Assembly: GCA_916700875.1 (NCBI GenBank)
Contig: CAKAKS010000032.1
Location: forward strand, 15,286,129 to 15,350,128
DNA length: 64,000 nt
DNA from: Sebastes aleutianus
Lineage: Eukaryota > Chordata > Actinopteri > Perciformes > Sebastidae
Reading direction: 5' to 3'
Part shown: positions 49,630 through 62,240 of the stretch, piece after piece
Layout of the letters: each line of letters begins with the position of its first letter
How positions within the stretch are numbered: position 1 is the first letter of the stretch
Notes under the pieces: model-generated
What the model saw: only the letters and a program-made list of their open reading frames with translations
Database searches by the model: none
What the model was told of the DNA's origin: nothing
Position numbers and translations under genes: made by a program

Positions 49630-51340
49630 TGCATATCAGCGGTGTCGCGATATACCGGTATTGACGATAACTGTGATATTTAAAAAGCGAAACATTGATA
49701 TGTTAATAATACATATACAGTATATACATACATTTGCATAAAGCAAGCATAATTGACCACTCCCATGTTGATAAGAGTAATTAATACTTGACAAATCTCC
49801 CGTTAAGGTACATTTTGAACGGATACAAAATGTGTGTAATCGCAATTAAATATTTTAATTGATTGACAGCCCTACATAATATTGTGTAAATAACCCAGTG
49901 CCTCTTAAATCACGCTTTTGTACAGTAATGGCTATGGACTCTCTCTCCACCTCCCCACACTCATATTTTGAGTGTAATTAATTTGCAAAAAAAGAGACAA
50001 AATGCACAATAAACAAAGTTAAAGATGAATTTGACTGATAGCATAATTTTCTTTATAGATATTGCAAGAATAATGTTATTGTGAATTCTTTTGGCCATGA
50101 TAATGGTGTAGTGAATATCTGATATTGTGACAGCCCTAATGCAGATACAGAATAAATACAGATGAATTTACAATAAACAAAAAAGAACTATATAATAAGA
50201 AAAATCCAGCAAAACCAAAAAATCCAGCTCCAGATAAAAATGCACTTTCTGCCATTTTCACTACTTAATTTATCCACTTGCTCCAGTGATCTGTTAATAT
50301 ATTTATAGAGAGAGAGCACCTTAATGGCATGTGTTGCCAGACTTTCCCACTAGATGGCAAGCTACCTCTACAATGATACAGCCAAGCTGGAGAAATAAAT
50401 AATAATAATAATGAAGAAATACATACATAGTAAAGATAAATGCAGTGGAGTTAATTTTCTCTGAACATTAATATTCCTTAAATGACACAGTGTATTAAAA
50501 TCTATTTCTGTTTGATGCAAGCGGTATTTTTGGGCTCTGTTTGTTTGCAGAGTTGCTGATTAAGTATCTCAGCAAGAATAATAAGAATGAAAGACCACAG
50601 TAATCTTATTAAGAGGTTTTCTTATCTGAGTTTAAAGGGGCTGTGATGTATGTTGTGGCAGATTGCTGCTAGTTGGAATGAGGTGAGGCAGCAGGAAGGA
50701 ACCTGGAGGATGTAGTGCTTTCCTCTTGTCAGATAATCGATACCGGGACAGACTGTAGGAGAGGATGGACGAGCTGAACCACCGGGCACACTATACGCCA
50801 AATCCAGGCTCGTTGTATACTCCAAAAACTGTAAAACCTCTGCATTGCACGCGCAAATGCAGCTCAGCAGCAGCAGATGTGGATTTTCCACTCTAAAAGT
50901 CATCCACAGCGCTTGTGCATTAGCTCACCCCATTACTGTCTGTGAAGAGCTTTTTGATAGGCAAGAGATGTGATAAATGCTCAGCGGCACCAAAAGGCTG
51001 CAGGGCGAGATGCTGAATCCATTGATCTCAATCCAAAGTTGTTTGAATAGTTGGCTTAGATGCTGTTTGTGTTATTTGGAAGAAGCAGGCTGTGACACAA
51101 TTGGCTGTCACTTCTGGTATTTTAAACCACAAGCAATGCTTTCAAACAGAAATCCTTTGGGCACAAGAAATGATTGTGGATTTATGAAACATGAAATGAA
51201 AATGACATAGAGGCCGGGCAGCGTGTTGGTGTGCTGAGCTGAGAGACTTACCTGACAAGCAGACATGTCAGCTTCAAGCATAACTCCTGTTGAAGTGCCT
51301 TTAAGCAAGACAGTATGAGGGGCAATGTTGGGGCTCCACA
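49630..51340. other. Intergenic DNA with hAT-like remnants
   Basis: GTGTCGCGATATACCGGTAT at about 49641 and ATTGACAGCCCTACATA at about 49860 look like ends of decayed hAT-like miniatures. CTGATATTGTGACAGCCCTA at about 50118 is another end. The rest, including a GC-richer part at 50640-50940, is unrecognised. Confidence 0.35.
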
Positions 51341-51349
51341 ACAAAGATC

Positions 51350-51665
51350 CCTGTAGAGGATACATCTTTTCAGAAGTGATGAAAGTCTGTAAAATGTCAG
51401 AAAATGGTGAAAAAATGCCAATCACCGTTTCCTCAATACCAAAGTAATGTCTCCAAATGTCTCGGTTTGTCCAATCAACAGTCCAAAACCTAAAGATATT
51501 CATATTTACAATTATATAAGACAGAAAAAACAGCAATTCTCACATTTGAGAAGCTGGAGGTTGGTGTAGTTTGCAGCTTTTTCTTGTAGAATGACAATAA
51601 ACAATCGATTAATTTCTATAATACCCGAATAATCAATCAATTGTTCTAGAATTGTGATCAATAAA
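51350..51665. mobile_element. Decayed copy of the GGGCTGCAAC hAT-like MITE
   Basis: TGTAAAATGTCAGAAAATGG, CTCACATTTGAGAAGCTGG and AATCGATTAATTTCTATAAT follow the interior of the element at 28189-28508, with much divergence. The left end is lost. Confidence 0.5.
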
Positions 51666-51689
51666 GTAACCCATAGGAGCAGTTGGTAC

Positions 51690-52008
51690 TAGGGCTGTCT
51701 CGATTACCATTTTTGGGGCTTCGAAGCTTCGGTGAGAAATTTCGAAGTTATTCAAAGCTTTGCGAAGCATACAGACCTCTACACACAACAAACAGCGATA
51801 TCTGTCTGAGAATTACTATTATTAATCCATGTTGAGTATGAATAATGAATAATGTTGTGCGGTTATTCCTTATTTCATGGGCTATTTTGGGATTTATACA
51901 TTATTATTATTACATACTTAAAATAAAAAACGAAGCATTCGAATAGCGATTTTTGAGGTCAAATACCATGGCAGCAGTCGAAGCTTCGAAACATTCGGGT
52001 CAGCCCTA
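51690..52008. mobile_element. hAT-like MITE with TTCGAAGC motifs
   Basis: It starts TAGGGCTGTCTCGATTACC and ends TTCGGGTCAGCCCTA, short inverted ends. The interior holds inverted pairs such as GGCTTCGAAGCTTCGG / GTCGAAGCTTCGAAACATTC near the two ends. Non-coding. Confidence 0.7.
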
Positions 52009-52544
52009 TAGTACAAGGACTTTCTTTTTTATAAATGTGATGTAAAATAATGTGCTTGTGACCAAGAATAACACAATTCAAACACTTTCTTCTATATTGC
52101 CTCCCTTCAGATGAGCACCACAGCTTCATCCCCACTGTCTGTTTTTAGTAAACTGTGAATGTCACGTTGTGTCTCTAGTACTACCATGTACATAGCTGTG
52201 GGCTGTGGGGTATCATTTCATAACTGTGCCTTGTGACGACCACCAACAACATTATGCAACTCTGCTCCTCTTAAAAAAAAACCACTAATTCTTTGGCCTA
52301 CTACAGCATCACCTCTCTTATATCAATATGGTGGCAAACCAAAAAGTCAAATGAAGCTCTGGGTTTAAAAATAAACATCTAATAAATATCTTATAAATGT
52401 CTTTTGCAGTTGAGCTCCAGCAGTGAATGCCAGGTTACATCAGGATTGTTTAGCCTACTTTGGGACATTGGAACCACAGAGTGTTCTAGCAGGCACATCA
52501 TACATACATGGGGAGCAGTGTTTTCACTGGTAGGCGTCTCTCTC

Positions 52545-53110
52545 TCTCTCAATACAATTCAATTCAATTCAATTCAATTCAATTTGCTTTATTGATCATG
52601 ACTGTCAGGTGAACAATATTGCCAAAGCGTCAATTCATTAATAAATAAAAATAAAAAAAGAACAAAATACAAACAAAAACATATATAGACAATATAATAC
52701 AATATATAGATATTTAAAAAGAACATGCATGTAAATGGAAGAAAACAATAAAGAAGTAATTAATGATTGTTGTGTCAATAAAACAAACAAAAAAATAAAA
52801 AACAATTAATAACAATATATTGCAATATCAAAGGATAAATGTAGATGTTTAAAAATAACATGCATGTAAATGGAAGAAAACAATAAAGAAGTAATTAATG
52901 TTTGTTGTGTCAATAAAACAAACAAAAAAATAAAAAACAATTAATAACAATATATTGCAATATCAAAGGATAACTTTAAAAAAAAACAAAAAAAAAACAT
53001 GAACCCTCTCTCTCTGAATTCAATTCAATTCAATTCAATTCAAATGGCTTTATTGGTATGATGTAACAATGTACATATTGCAAAAGCATATTCAAATGAT
53101 GAAAATTTAC
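52545..53110. mobile_element. Two LINE-type 3' ends with an internal 138-bp tandem duplication
   Basis: (AATTC)n followed by TTTGCTTTATTGATCATG and GGTGAACAATATTGCCAAAG at 52550-52630, and again (AATTC)n with GGCTTTATTGGTATG at 53017-53080, are typical antisense LINE ends. Between them a unit of about 138 bp (AACATGCATGTAAATGGAAG ... GCAATATCAAAGGATAA) occurs twice, at about 52702-52838 and 52840-52976. Confidence 0.65.
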
Positions 53111-53249
53111 AATAGTTACATTTCATTAACATCAATTAGATAAAATAAATAAAACTCATAACAAGTCAAAATTTGTTGGAACAACGATATCAACAGGAAA
53201 CAAAGCAAACTAATAAACAATCAAACAACAACAAGGTGCAGACAGCTGT

Positions 53250-53310
53250 CCCTGTCCATCAGTTGATGTCCCTGTCCCTCAGTTGATGTCCCTGTCCCTC
53301 AGTTGATGAC
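53250..53310. repeat. Short tandem repeat, 20-bp unit, three copies
   Basis: GATGTCCCTGTCC(C/A)TCAGTT is repeated three times in succession. Confidence 0.7.
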
Positions 53311-53480
53311 AGGCAGCAACATAGACTGCTACCAGCTCACAGCTCTTAGTGTCCTCCCCCAGTAGGACTGATAATTAGTCTTCATCTGAGAGCTGTAGAA
53401 AACCTTTAGTTATTAAATTGATTCTTTTGAAATATATTTCCCTGATGTTTTTATATTTCTCACATTTGGTGAGGAAGTGT

Positions 53481-53483
<3 letters not shown>

Positions 53484-53550
<67 letters not shown>
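53484..53550. repeat. (CT)n microsatellite
   Basis: A CT run of about 67 bp with a single G interruption, about 350 bases upstream of the prima1 TATA candidate. CT/GA tracts in this position can bind GAGA-type factors, but this is only a possibility. Confidence 0.95.
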
Positions 53551-53553
<3 letters not shown>

Positions 53554-53834
53554 CTTGACTTTAATCCGGTCTAGTGCGCGTCATCCTTACTGGATTCGCC
53601 TCCACGCATTGTGGGCTATACTTTCTGCCCTGGACCACTATAAAAAAACATAAACAAGCAAACAAAAACAAACAAAAGCCCCGACGCCTACATACCCACC
53701 TTTCCTCCCCCCTGTGCGTGTGGTACTTTTGGAGAGGTGCATGCAGGCTGGATGTTGTTTGAGCAACACACCAACACCACGCTGTCAGGATGAGCTGATG
53801 TGAGCAGCAGCCTGCACATCAAGTGATGCTCCAG

Positions 53835-54436
53835 TATAAAACAGCCCTCTGTATTTTGGCACAGAGTGGAGGATGCATCAGTTTAACCCTCCGGACTCGC
53901 CCATCACACTGCTCAGCTCAGCCTCTAGATAAGTTGTGTGTGTGATCCCATTGTGAGAGGAAAATCCTGCCGCACGATATTTCCTGAGGATCTCTCTCTG
54001 TGTTTTTTTTTTTTTTCTCTCTTCCTCCTCTTCTATCTAACTTCGATGGCCCATTTGCACTCATGCTCGCAGCCGAGGAGGGATGTAAAGGCACGGGCCA
54101 TCCACCGCCCTCACATTGCACATCGGAGTATAGCGGCGTGATTCAGGTCGCTATATCTGAGTGCCAATAAGAAAAAGAAACTACTTTTCGAGATGTGAAT
54201 TATCGAGATTTTTGCTACTCATTCCTGCCGGCTCTGCCTGTCCTATGCTACCGACAACGGGATTTCAAGAGGAAAATGATTGTGGCATAAACTATTTGTG
54301 GAGACGCTTGTTGTCACAGATCTCGCCGCTGAACTGGACAGGGTGGATGGTTATTTCCCAAACAGTTCAAGCCTATGTATACTGCATTCATTTGTTGGAA
54401 TCGCTGCCTAGTATCTTCGAGAACAGCGCAAGAGGA
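53835..54436 (+). promoter_or_regulatory. prima1 promoter candidate and 5'UTR
   Basis: TATAAA at 53835-53840 suggests a start near 53866, giving a leader of about 570 bases with several upstream ATGs (for example 53938 and 54161). The frame from 54161 runs in phase into prima1, but its 92 residues are unlike any PRIMA1 N-terminus, so I treat it as leader. A T-rich tract is at 54003-54016. Confidence 0.45.
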
Positions 54437-54767
54437 ATGCTGGTCCAAGATCTAATGCCATTTACTTTAAGTTTCTGGCCTTTTTTCTTCGGTCATTGTC
54501 TTCTCTCACTGTTTTTACTCTCATGCCAGGTAAGGAAGCATGTTTCAGGCGCATTTTACGCATGAGGAGATGTTGCACTAATGTGACTGGAGTTTGATTT
54601 TCTGACCCATAAGAGCTGTTTCTTCAACTTCCAAATTAATGCTGCAATGAATATGCAATGTGTGTTTACACCAGATGTTGGGATCAGTCCAGGGCACACC
54701 TGTGTTTAGGAAATACTGTCAAGCATGCATGTGTGTAGTTTCCAGTAAAGGCATGATGAATATAGAG

Positions 54768-54815
<48 letters not shown>

Positions 54816-57260
54816 AGCTCTCACACACACACTGAGCTCTCTTGTAGTGGGAACAACTGTGTTTTTTTTTTATGATAACAATATTCAGTTATCCCACCAG
54901 GATCCCTGCAGCAGGCATATGTTAGTGATGAGTATTCTAACCTCTGCCCCCGTGCTGCTGCCTACAGATAGTGGTGAGCTGTTGTTCACACGCACGCAGT
55001 TGTTGCCAGGGTTCATGTGTAATGTGATCTGCTTGAGTTTCCAAGTCCACCCACGCACACTCTCCTCGGGGCAGCCTGCTGCCCACTCTGTTGGTGGGTG
55101 GTTTCTTACAGTGGAGCTGGCTGCAGCCATAGACGTGATACTATTCTGCATGTATTACATATATACACAGCAGCCCCAGCAGTAGTGACAACACCACTGA
55201 TTACGAAAAGAATGCTGAGAGGATATCCACAGTAAACCGATGAGAGGCTGCTGAGTGTTCAAGCATCTCCATTTGTGCTGCACAGTGTTGTGTGCTGATG
55301 GCACTCATGAGTAATACACTGAAGGACAGTCATTTCAATGTCTCCCTCTCTCTTTCTCTCTCTCCCTCACCATAAGGGAGAACTCCAGAGGTCATGCTCA
55401 CGGACTGTGGCGGAGAAAGTTAGTGAACAGTGCCAGCTGGCATGCGGGTGTAGAAGATACCCTCCTCTTCCTCCTCCACCGCCTCCACCGCCTCCCCCGC
55501 GGCTACTGGGCACCACAGGTAAAAGACTCCCAGGTTTCACACCTGTCTCACCCCAAAGTCTGTCTGTCTCTCTCACTCTCAGTCTGCTCTCGCCCCACAG
55601 TTGGAGCTCACTCCCAGCCAAACGCAGGTGTCAAGCAACTGGCTATAGTGAAGTGTTTCCTTTTATGCTCAAAAGAAAAGAAATGTACCATCGACCCCCT
55701 GAGATTACTGTGTGAGCGCCCGTGCATGGGCACTGTTTTTGCACGTGTGCGTCTGTGCGTGTGATGGAGCCAGCAGGATGTTGACAGCTGAACACAGGAC
55801 TAATTTATGCCGGGTCTGACCTTGGGGAGTACCCAGCTGCCTGTGAAATCCATGCCTGCTGGGCTGCCAAGCTCAGTGGTTCAGTGGTAGGGTTTCCCCC
55901 CGAAGGACCACTGATTAAAACACAGATGAGTTAATTTAATTAGCTTTAATTTGGTCGAGATAAGGGGCTAATGAAGCAGCCCAGTAGTTTTTAGCTTGGT
56001 TTTGAAGTTGAGCTGGCGGCAATGAGGGTGTGTGTGTGTTGGCGTGTATATCTGTGTGGATCCTCCAACACTCCCTCTGAGATGGTAAATCCATTGACAG
56101 ATAGACGGACATATTTCACTATAGCCTGCTCGCTGGAAGTTGATATGATTTGTATGTAGTCTCAAGCACCTTAATGAACAGTGCACTGAAATATGGGACA
56201 GGCGTTGCTGATGATGCAGCCATTCTGAGCTATTACTGTGACTCTTTAGCATCACTCACCCTGCACCCTTTATATAAAATATGAGTAGAGAGGTAGTACT
56301 TAATCATCAAAGTCTCAACTGGCAGCAGTGTAAAGGTTTTAATCAGTCACATCCAATGATTTCTCTCTGTCTGGTCAATTTAAAAGGACCTCTGACTCAC
56401 CATGTGAGCTACCTATTGAGAGTTATTCTCTACATGTTGCATGAATGCTGTCAGGGCCATCTGACTGCGAGCTAAGGGTGGGGGTTTGAATGCCCAATTA
56501 CAGCCAACGCATGAGTGCAACTCTGAACGCATCCATAAACAGCAGTGTGTCACGATAAATCTGATAAGGAGGCCAATTTTCATTCCTTTTCAACTTTACA
56601 CTGAAATGTTTGCAGAGGGTGGAGACACCATGAATAATTCATTCAAAGGGAGTTTTTTTCTCTTCAGTTCTCAGTTTAATCTATACAGGCGCATAATTAT
56701 CTTGATATTCCTTCAGTAGCCCAATTTGCAGAACGGTTAACGCTCAGCATTTGCTTTAAACTGTAGTATTCAAAAATGCAATAAATATGCATGTGAAAAA
56801 CGTGAAAAACTGGGACAATGACTGAGACCTAATCTATCTGCTACAAGTCTAAAAAAAAGTGTGGAAAAATTGCCACTGTAAAGTAAGTCAGTGTGTGCTA
56901 AAAATGGCTTCCGAAATCCTTCAAAGGAGCGTGCTTTATCACAATGAAGTAGATCCTTACCACTGACTGAATTAAATCCTACAGCCGTTGACAAAACTGC
57001 AGGATTAAAATGGAAGTTTGGCTGAGAGGAGCTTTTAAATTCATAGTGACTTATGACGTGGTGTGCTGTACCGGGGAGAGCCGTGCCTTGTTATTTGCTC
57101 CGTAGGAAATGTGCTGCGTTGGAAAATAGTCCACAGCATTACTAAGGAGTATTTGTTGCCATGGTGTAAACCCTTCCTCTCATTCATAACAAAATAACTG
57201 GAAATGCAGGAGCTACGAGTTTGTTGTGATATATACAGCAGAGTATGTTTACTTGGGAGC

Positions 57261-57292
<32 letters not shown>

Positions 57293-57300
57293 ATGGATAA

Positions 57301-57357
<57 letters not shown>

Positions 57358-58013
57358 GAGATAGATTATGCACATGATTAAACTGATTTATAGATGCTGG
57401 GAGGGCATCGAATGCTGCAGAAAGAGAAGGGAGAGAAGTTGTCCATTACAGACACGAAGTTGCTGATGCACATAATGTTATACAACATTCCTGGTGAGTG
57501 GTCTTACACCACAAATCTAATGTGGAAAGAGCAGGAGGTTCCTGCAACGGTAATTGGTGTGGACAAGAGTGCTGGTGTAAGGAGGGCTGACGGGACCTTA
57601 AATGATTCATGGTGTCGGCTTGGATATCTTTGAACGTTGAACCTAAGACCTACAGAACAGGCGAGGACACATCAGCTACTTCCCAGCTCAGAGAGCGAGG
57701 GAAGAAAATCACCTCCGTGTTATCGTGTTGTATAATACAATCAAGTCAAAAGGGATGAGCATAGTGAATGTTTTCTGATTTATTTTGTTAAATACGTTCC
57801 ACTCATTCTCTTCTTCTGTATCCAAATCTCTCTCCTCCTCCTCCTGCTCCCTCTTCTTCTTCTCTGTTTTTTTCTCTAAGTGGCAGAGCCCATGGTGCCC
57901 TTGTTGAGGCCCTGGTGGATGGAGATGGACATTGTAGTGCTCGGAACGGTGGGCTGTGCCTCAGTCGTCTTCCTCCTCTCAGCCATCATCATCTGCTACA
58001 AGGCCATCAAGAG
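54437..58013 (+). CDS. prima1: Proline-rich membrane anchor 1, first three coding exons (partial)
   Basis: PRIMA1 is a small type I membrane protein that tethers tetrameric acetylcholinesterase and butyrylcholinesterase to neuronal membranes. Coding exons 54437-54529, 55377-55518 and 57881-58013 join in phase (0, then 1). The start MLVQDL matches human MLLRDL, followed by a signal peptide rich in Phe/Leu. Exon 2 carries a Cys cluster (CQLACGC) and the proline-rich attachment domain PPLPPPPPPPPPPRLL, the core that threads through the four cholinesterase C-termini. Exon 3 encodes a tryptophan pair, the transmembrane helix (VVLGTVGCASVVFLLSAIII) and CYKAIKR at the cytosolic face, identical to human. 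The remaining cytosolic exon (about 30 residues) was not found before 64000 and probably lies beyond. The donor after exon 3 (GTTGGA) is weak. Confidence 0.92.
54530..55376 (+). other. prima1 intron 1
   Basis: Intron with a (CA)n tract at 54773-54813 followed by a short duplicated ACTGAGCTCTC unit. No gene recognised. Confidence 0.6.
55519..57880 (+). other. prima1 intron 2
   Basis: Intron of about 2.4 kb with few transposons. It contains the (GATA)n tract at 57261-57366. A sequence at about 55875 resembles the D-arm of tRNA-Gly but lacks the rest of a tRNA. No exon supported. Confidence 0.55.
57261..57366. repeat. (GATA)n microsatellite
   Basis: A run of ATAG/GATA units of about 106 bp with one variant stretch (AAATGGATAAAT at about 57289). 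It generates Ser-Ile-Tyr-Leu pseudo-proteins on the minus strand. Confidence 0.97.
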
Positions 58014-58516
58014 GTTGGATGTCACTTTTCTCTCTTCTGTTCTGCTCCAGTTAGATCTCTGAAATATTTTCAAGTGCTGACAAATTGAAATAGGAACTGT
58101 CACAGGCAGGCTACTTAACATATCATGTGTAATTTGACCCATGGGAGACAGTACTATCTGCGTGTGAGGCTATACGATGACCCTGTCGTCACCCTGCTGG
58201 GTCACACCGAGGTCAGAGGTTAGATAATGGAAGGGGTTGTAAATGTCACAGAGAAAAGATCCACTGCGCTGAGTCACCCAGAAACATCCTGTAAATTAAT
58301 CTATTGAGGTGCTTTATGATACCGTGTTGATTTTAATTTGCATAAGTGTCTAAAGCTTCCTGGAACGGCAGCTGCATTCATGAAAGTGAAAGCGCGAGGC
58401 GAGCAGAGGAATCCCAAGACGCCGCTGTTGCAGCGGGAACTGTTTCCCCCATTTGGCTTATTAGAGAAAAAGGCTGCGTGAGGTTTTAGCCTGCAGCACA
58501 ACCCAGACCCAATTCT

Positions 58517-58547
<31 letters not shown>

Positions 58548-61240
58548 ACATTCAGGCAGCACGGTGTCACACATGCACTCTGACATCCATGTTAATGTTC
58601 GCAGACATTTAACAAACATCGTGCAAAGCGATGCACATGCACAGAGAGGCATGCCGAGGAGGCGGCTTGTGTGCACCCATCCATAAACTCACAACATCTT
58701 TACATACGCATATACATCATCCTGGCATATTTACACACTCTATAAAATATGGCATAAACTGTCACACACACACACCCATGTGAGAACGGCCACAGATATG
58801 TGTGCTACGTCTATGTTTTATTTATGTGTATTTAAATTGATTTAGTATCATACCTTATTATATTTATGGAATTATATTAAGCCTGCATGCCCGATATGGC
58901 TTCCCTCAGCAGAACTCTCCTTTCTTTAAACAACAAATAGGCAAAGTCAGGCAGCGGAAGTAATGGGTGGTTGGCTCAGGAATTCATTATGGCAATTCTC
59001 CAGCCCCCTGTGTAGCCAAGGGGCACCTTTTTTAATGCAGCAGTGGTAGCAAAGTGTTGTTGCAATACGGGCTCTAGCCCCAAACCCAAGTCATTATTTA
59101 TGAATTAATTTGCGCAGTCATTCAGTCGCAGGCCACATCTTTTATACATGCAAGCGGGTCGTGTCCTGAAGCTCTGTGGGCTCTAGACTGCAGACTTTGT
59201 GCCACGCCGAGCTGCCCTCCACTCTGAATGAGGAGGGAAAAACACACAGGTTCAGCCAGACTGGCCTCATTAGACATTCATTAGTCACCAGCCAATAGGA
59301 GAGCGGTCCAAGGAAAAATGTGATTCCTTCAACATTTATCACGGATGCTCTAATCATCCTGAGTGGAAGGGAGAGGAAACAACGCAGCGAAAAGGACAGA
59401 AAGAAATTTACGAAAGCAAGCAAAGGCAGTAATTGAGCGTCTTAGTCAATACCAATGTGAGAGAGGGTTTGTCAGTGAGAATAACACAGCCAGTTATATA
59501 TAGCCCTTCAGCCCCTCAGTGCTACGGGCTTTCCCAATGAAAATCAGCTGGCCGAGGTCCAAGGCCTGAGCACCACAGACAGCAGAGAAGCTAGCTCTGC
59601 GGGTCCCAGCCCTCCTGGCCTTTTGTTATTTTTTATAATCTTTGTCTGCCAGTCATGTGTCAGAAGCAAAGGGGCTGGAACGGAAAAAACACTTCCATAC
59701 AATTCTATTCAGAGTCCACAGCACCAGGGAGGCTGGTGTGTGCAAGCACTGAGAAGAGGATTCAGACACACGCTGCGTTTCAGTGTTGCTGTGCCATCCG
59801 AAGCAAAAGACATGATGCTGCAGTCCAGGCTGTCAGCCATCCAAGGAGCCAAAACAAACAAAACTCGAACCAACTGACTAATGAAGCTAGACGCTTTTCC
59901 CAATCACTTACCGCTCTGGGAGGCTTGTCCAAAGACGGATAATACATCACAGCTGCTCCTGTCCAAGGGCAATACACTATATCCAAGATACTCAACCAGG
60001 GATGCAATAAAAGGAAACTACTTGTCAGGCAAAATGGTTTACAATCCACTATTTACTAATACATTATTAATCTCCTCTGTTTTATTTTCAAAATGACTAC
60101 AGCAGCACCTTCAAAACCGGCGACAGATTTTTACAGCCTGTTTTATAATGTGTTTTCTTTGAACCGTAGCACGTTACTCTAATTTCCAGATGGCTGGAGT
60201 AATTGTAAACAGCTCAACACATGTCCCAATTTTCGCCGTGATCCATTCCCCAAACTTCAAACAGGAATGTGCGCTGTGATTGCACAGCTTTGATATGAAA
60301 TATTCATCTAACCTGTGAAATGTTGTGTTGCCACCTGCCATGTGTCAACAGCATGGCATCTATTATTGAACGCCCGGGTAGAGGTCGGCTTGAGGCCCCA
60401 GCGCTCGGCCCTCTGTGGTGGCCCAAAGCGACATGGTCAGTCTGAGCACAGATTACATCCTGGGAGAAATAAACAGGGCTGAAGCCCCTTCCAGCGAGCT
60501 GTAGATCACTAGTGTCAGGGCCATTTTATAGCATGACAGATGACAATACTGACCTGACAAAAATATTCCAAATTAGAATAATTTGTGAGCTGCAAGTTGC
60601 AGTGAAACGACTATCGACCCCGCTTACTGTTTATTCCAAGTAGAAGAATTCCCAGACTGGCTGTAAACACTGCCGTCTGTCACTTAGAGAAAACTTTGGT
60701 ATTTCCCAACTCCCCTAGCTGCAGCTGCATCAGCCAATCATCTCCCCCTCGGCACAATGTGTTTCCACCCCGGGGCTGGACACTTTCTATTTTGAGGTTT
60801 TCCCCGGATCCCACAGGGACACGTCAAGCAGCATCTGTCCTACATGGCCGGCACGTATCCCTGGTGTCCTGCGCCATACGACTTCTCCCAGCTGACAAAG
60901 TCCCACAGGAAGTCTTTGTCATTTTGTTTAAAACTTTGCTCGAGAGCCATTAGCTGGCCTCACCTCCAACTATCCCGACAACTATAGATTATATGCAGTG
61001 AGTGGTGTTCACAAAAAACAGTTATTCATAATCATCTTGCTCGTAAATGACAAAATATGAACACAAATATCATAATCAATCTGGGACTATAAAATGGCAA
61101 AGAAGGCTCAATGTACAGTGTTAAGCTTTAGTTAAAAGTAAGGAGAGTTAGTAATATTTATATGACTTTTATTTTTATTGATAACTTTATAACAAGAGTA
61201 AGAGTACTGTACTGTACTTGGGCAGAGTGGTGCTTTGAGC
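58014..61240 (+). other. prima1 intron 3, repeat-poor part
   Basis: Large presumed intron. It holds a (GT)n run at 58521-58547 and otherwise moderate-GC sequence free of recognised transposons, mainly 58900-60950. No coding exon with supporting similarity was found on either strand. Confidence 0.45.
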
Positions 61241-61247
61241 TAAATTG

Positions 61248-62240
61248 TCAACTGTGGCATGCTAACATGGTCACAGTGACAATGCTCACCATGGCTGTAG
61301 TCAAGACCGACTTAATCGAGTACAAGCCAAGTCCAAGACCAGGTCCAATCGAGTCCGAGTCAAGCCCAAGTCCAGAGCAAATCGAACCCTGTTCAGGACC
61401 ATGTTAAGCAATAGTGTCTTTCCAATGCCAATCCTCTTCTCTCCTGCGGAACCGCACACACACAGCTTGGTTAACAGCTCATTTTGGTTAATGCAGGCAA
61501 AATGTATAGCTAGATAACAGACTAGCTGTAACAAAGGTATAAATTGCAAAGTTAAAAGACTTGCTTAATTGCCTTTAATAAGTTATCATAAAATGCACTT
61601 CATTCAAACTGGACAGAAACAAAATAAAACTCACCAAAACCGTTTTGTTTAGTCTTTCCACTATTCCACAATCACCATCTCTGGTTTGGTTGAAATAAAC
61701 CCTTATTTCACAGAGCTAGATGTGAAAATATGCCGGCTCTACACGCTGATTTTCCCCCACTGTCTCTCTCTGCCCGCTGAGCAGCCAGGAACAACTTGAC
61801 CAGTTCTCAATAGCCGAGCCCAAGACTCTGAGTCCGACAAGGCACGAGACCAAGACAAGCGCAAGACTTTAAAAAAGTGGTAAAAAAAAAAAGCCCTGAT
61901 GCTAAGTAGGTGTTTAATGTTCACCACGATCACCATTTATTATTAGTATTTCATTGGTGATTGGTCATAAACCAAAGTTATTGCAATTCATCCTGAGGGG
62001 AACATGAATGTCTGCACCAACCCATCCAATTGTTGAGCTATTTCATTAAAAACAACATATTTCAAATGGTGACACCAGAGGAAAAGTCAGGGGATCAACC
62101 AAGTCAGTAGGAGTCATCCTCTGGGGATCATGAATGTCTGAAAAATTTCATGGCAATCCGTCCATCAGTTGTTGACATATTTCAGTCTGGACCAAAGTGG
62201 TGGACTGACAGACAGACCCCAGAGCCATGTTGCTAAAAAA
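61248..62240. mobile_element. Dispersed teleost repeat split by a second, GAGTCCAAGACC-rich repeat
   Basis: The outer repeat is recognisable by CATGCTAACATGGTCACAG on the left. On the right are TGGTCATAAACCAAAGTTAT, two CATGAATGTCTG units, TTCATGGCAATCCGTCC and CTGGACCAAAGTGGTGGACT. It is interrupted at about 61300-61890 by a different repeat rich in AAGTCCAAGACCAGG / CGAGACCAAGACAAG motifs. Both are common in teleost genomes; classes uncertain. Confidence 0.6.

Noticed and set aside
54161..54436. In-frame N-terminal extension of prima1 by 92 residues
   Set aside because: It lacks similarity to PRIMA1, and MLVQDL at 54437 matches the known start; treated as 5'UTR.
55865..55925. tRNA-Gly-like D-arm (TGGTTCAGTGGTAG)
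   Set aside because: No B box, no acceptor stem or T-arm pairing follows; a chance match.
57041..57375. Minus-strand frames with Ser-Ile-Tyr-Leu repeats
   Set aside because: Translation of the GATA microsatellite.
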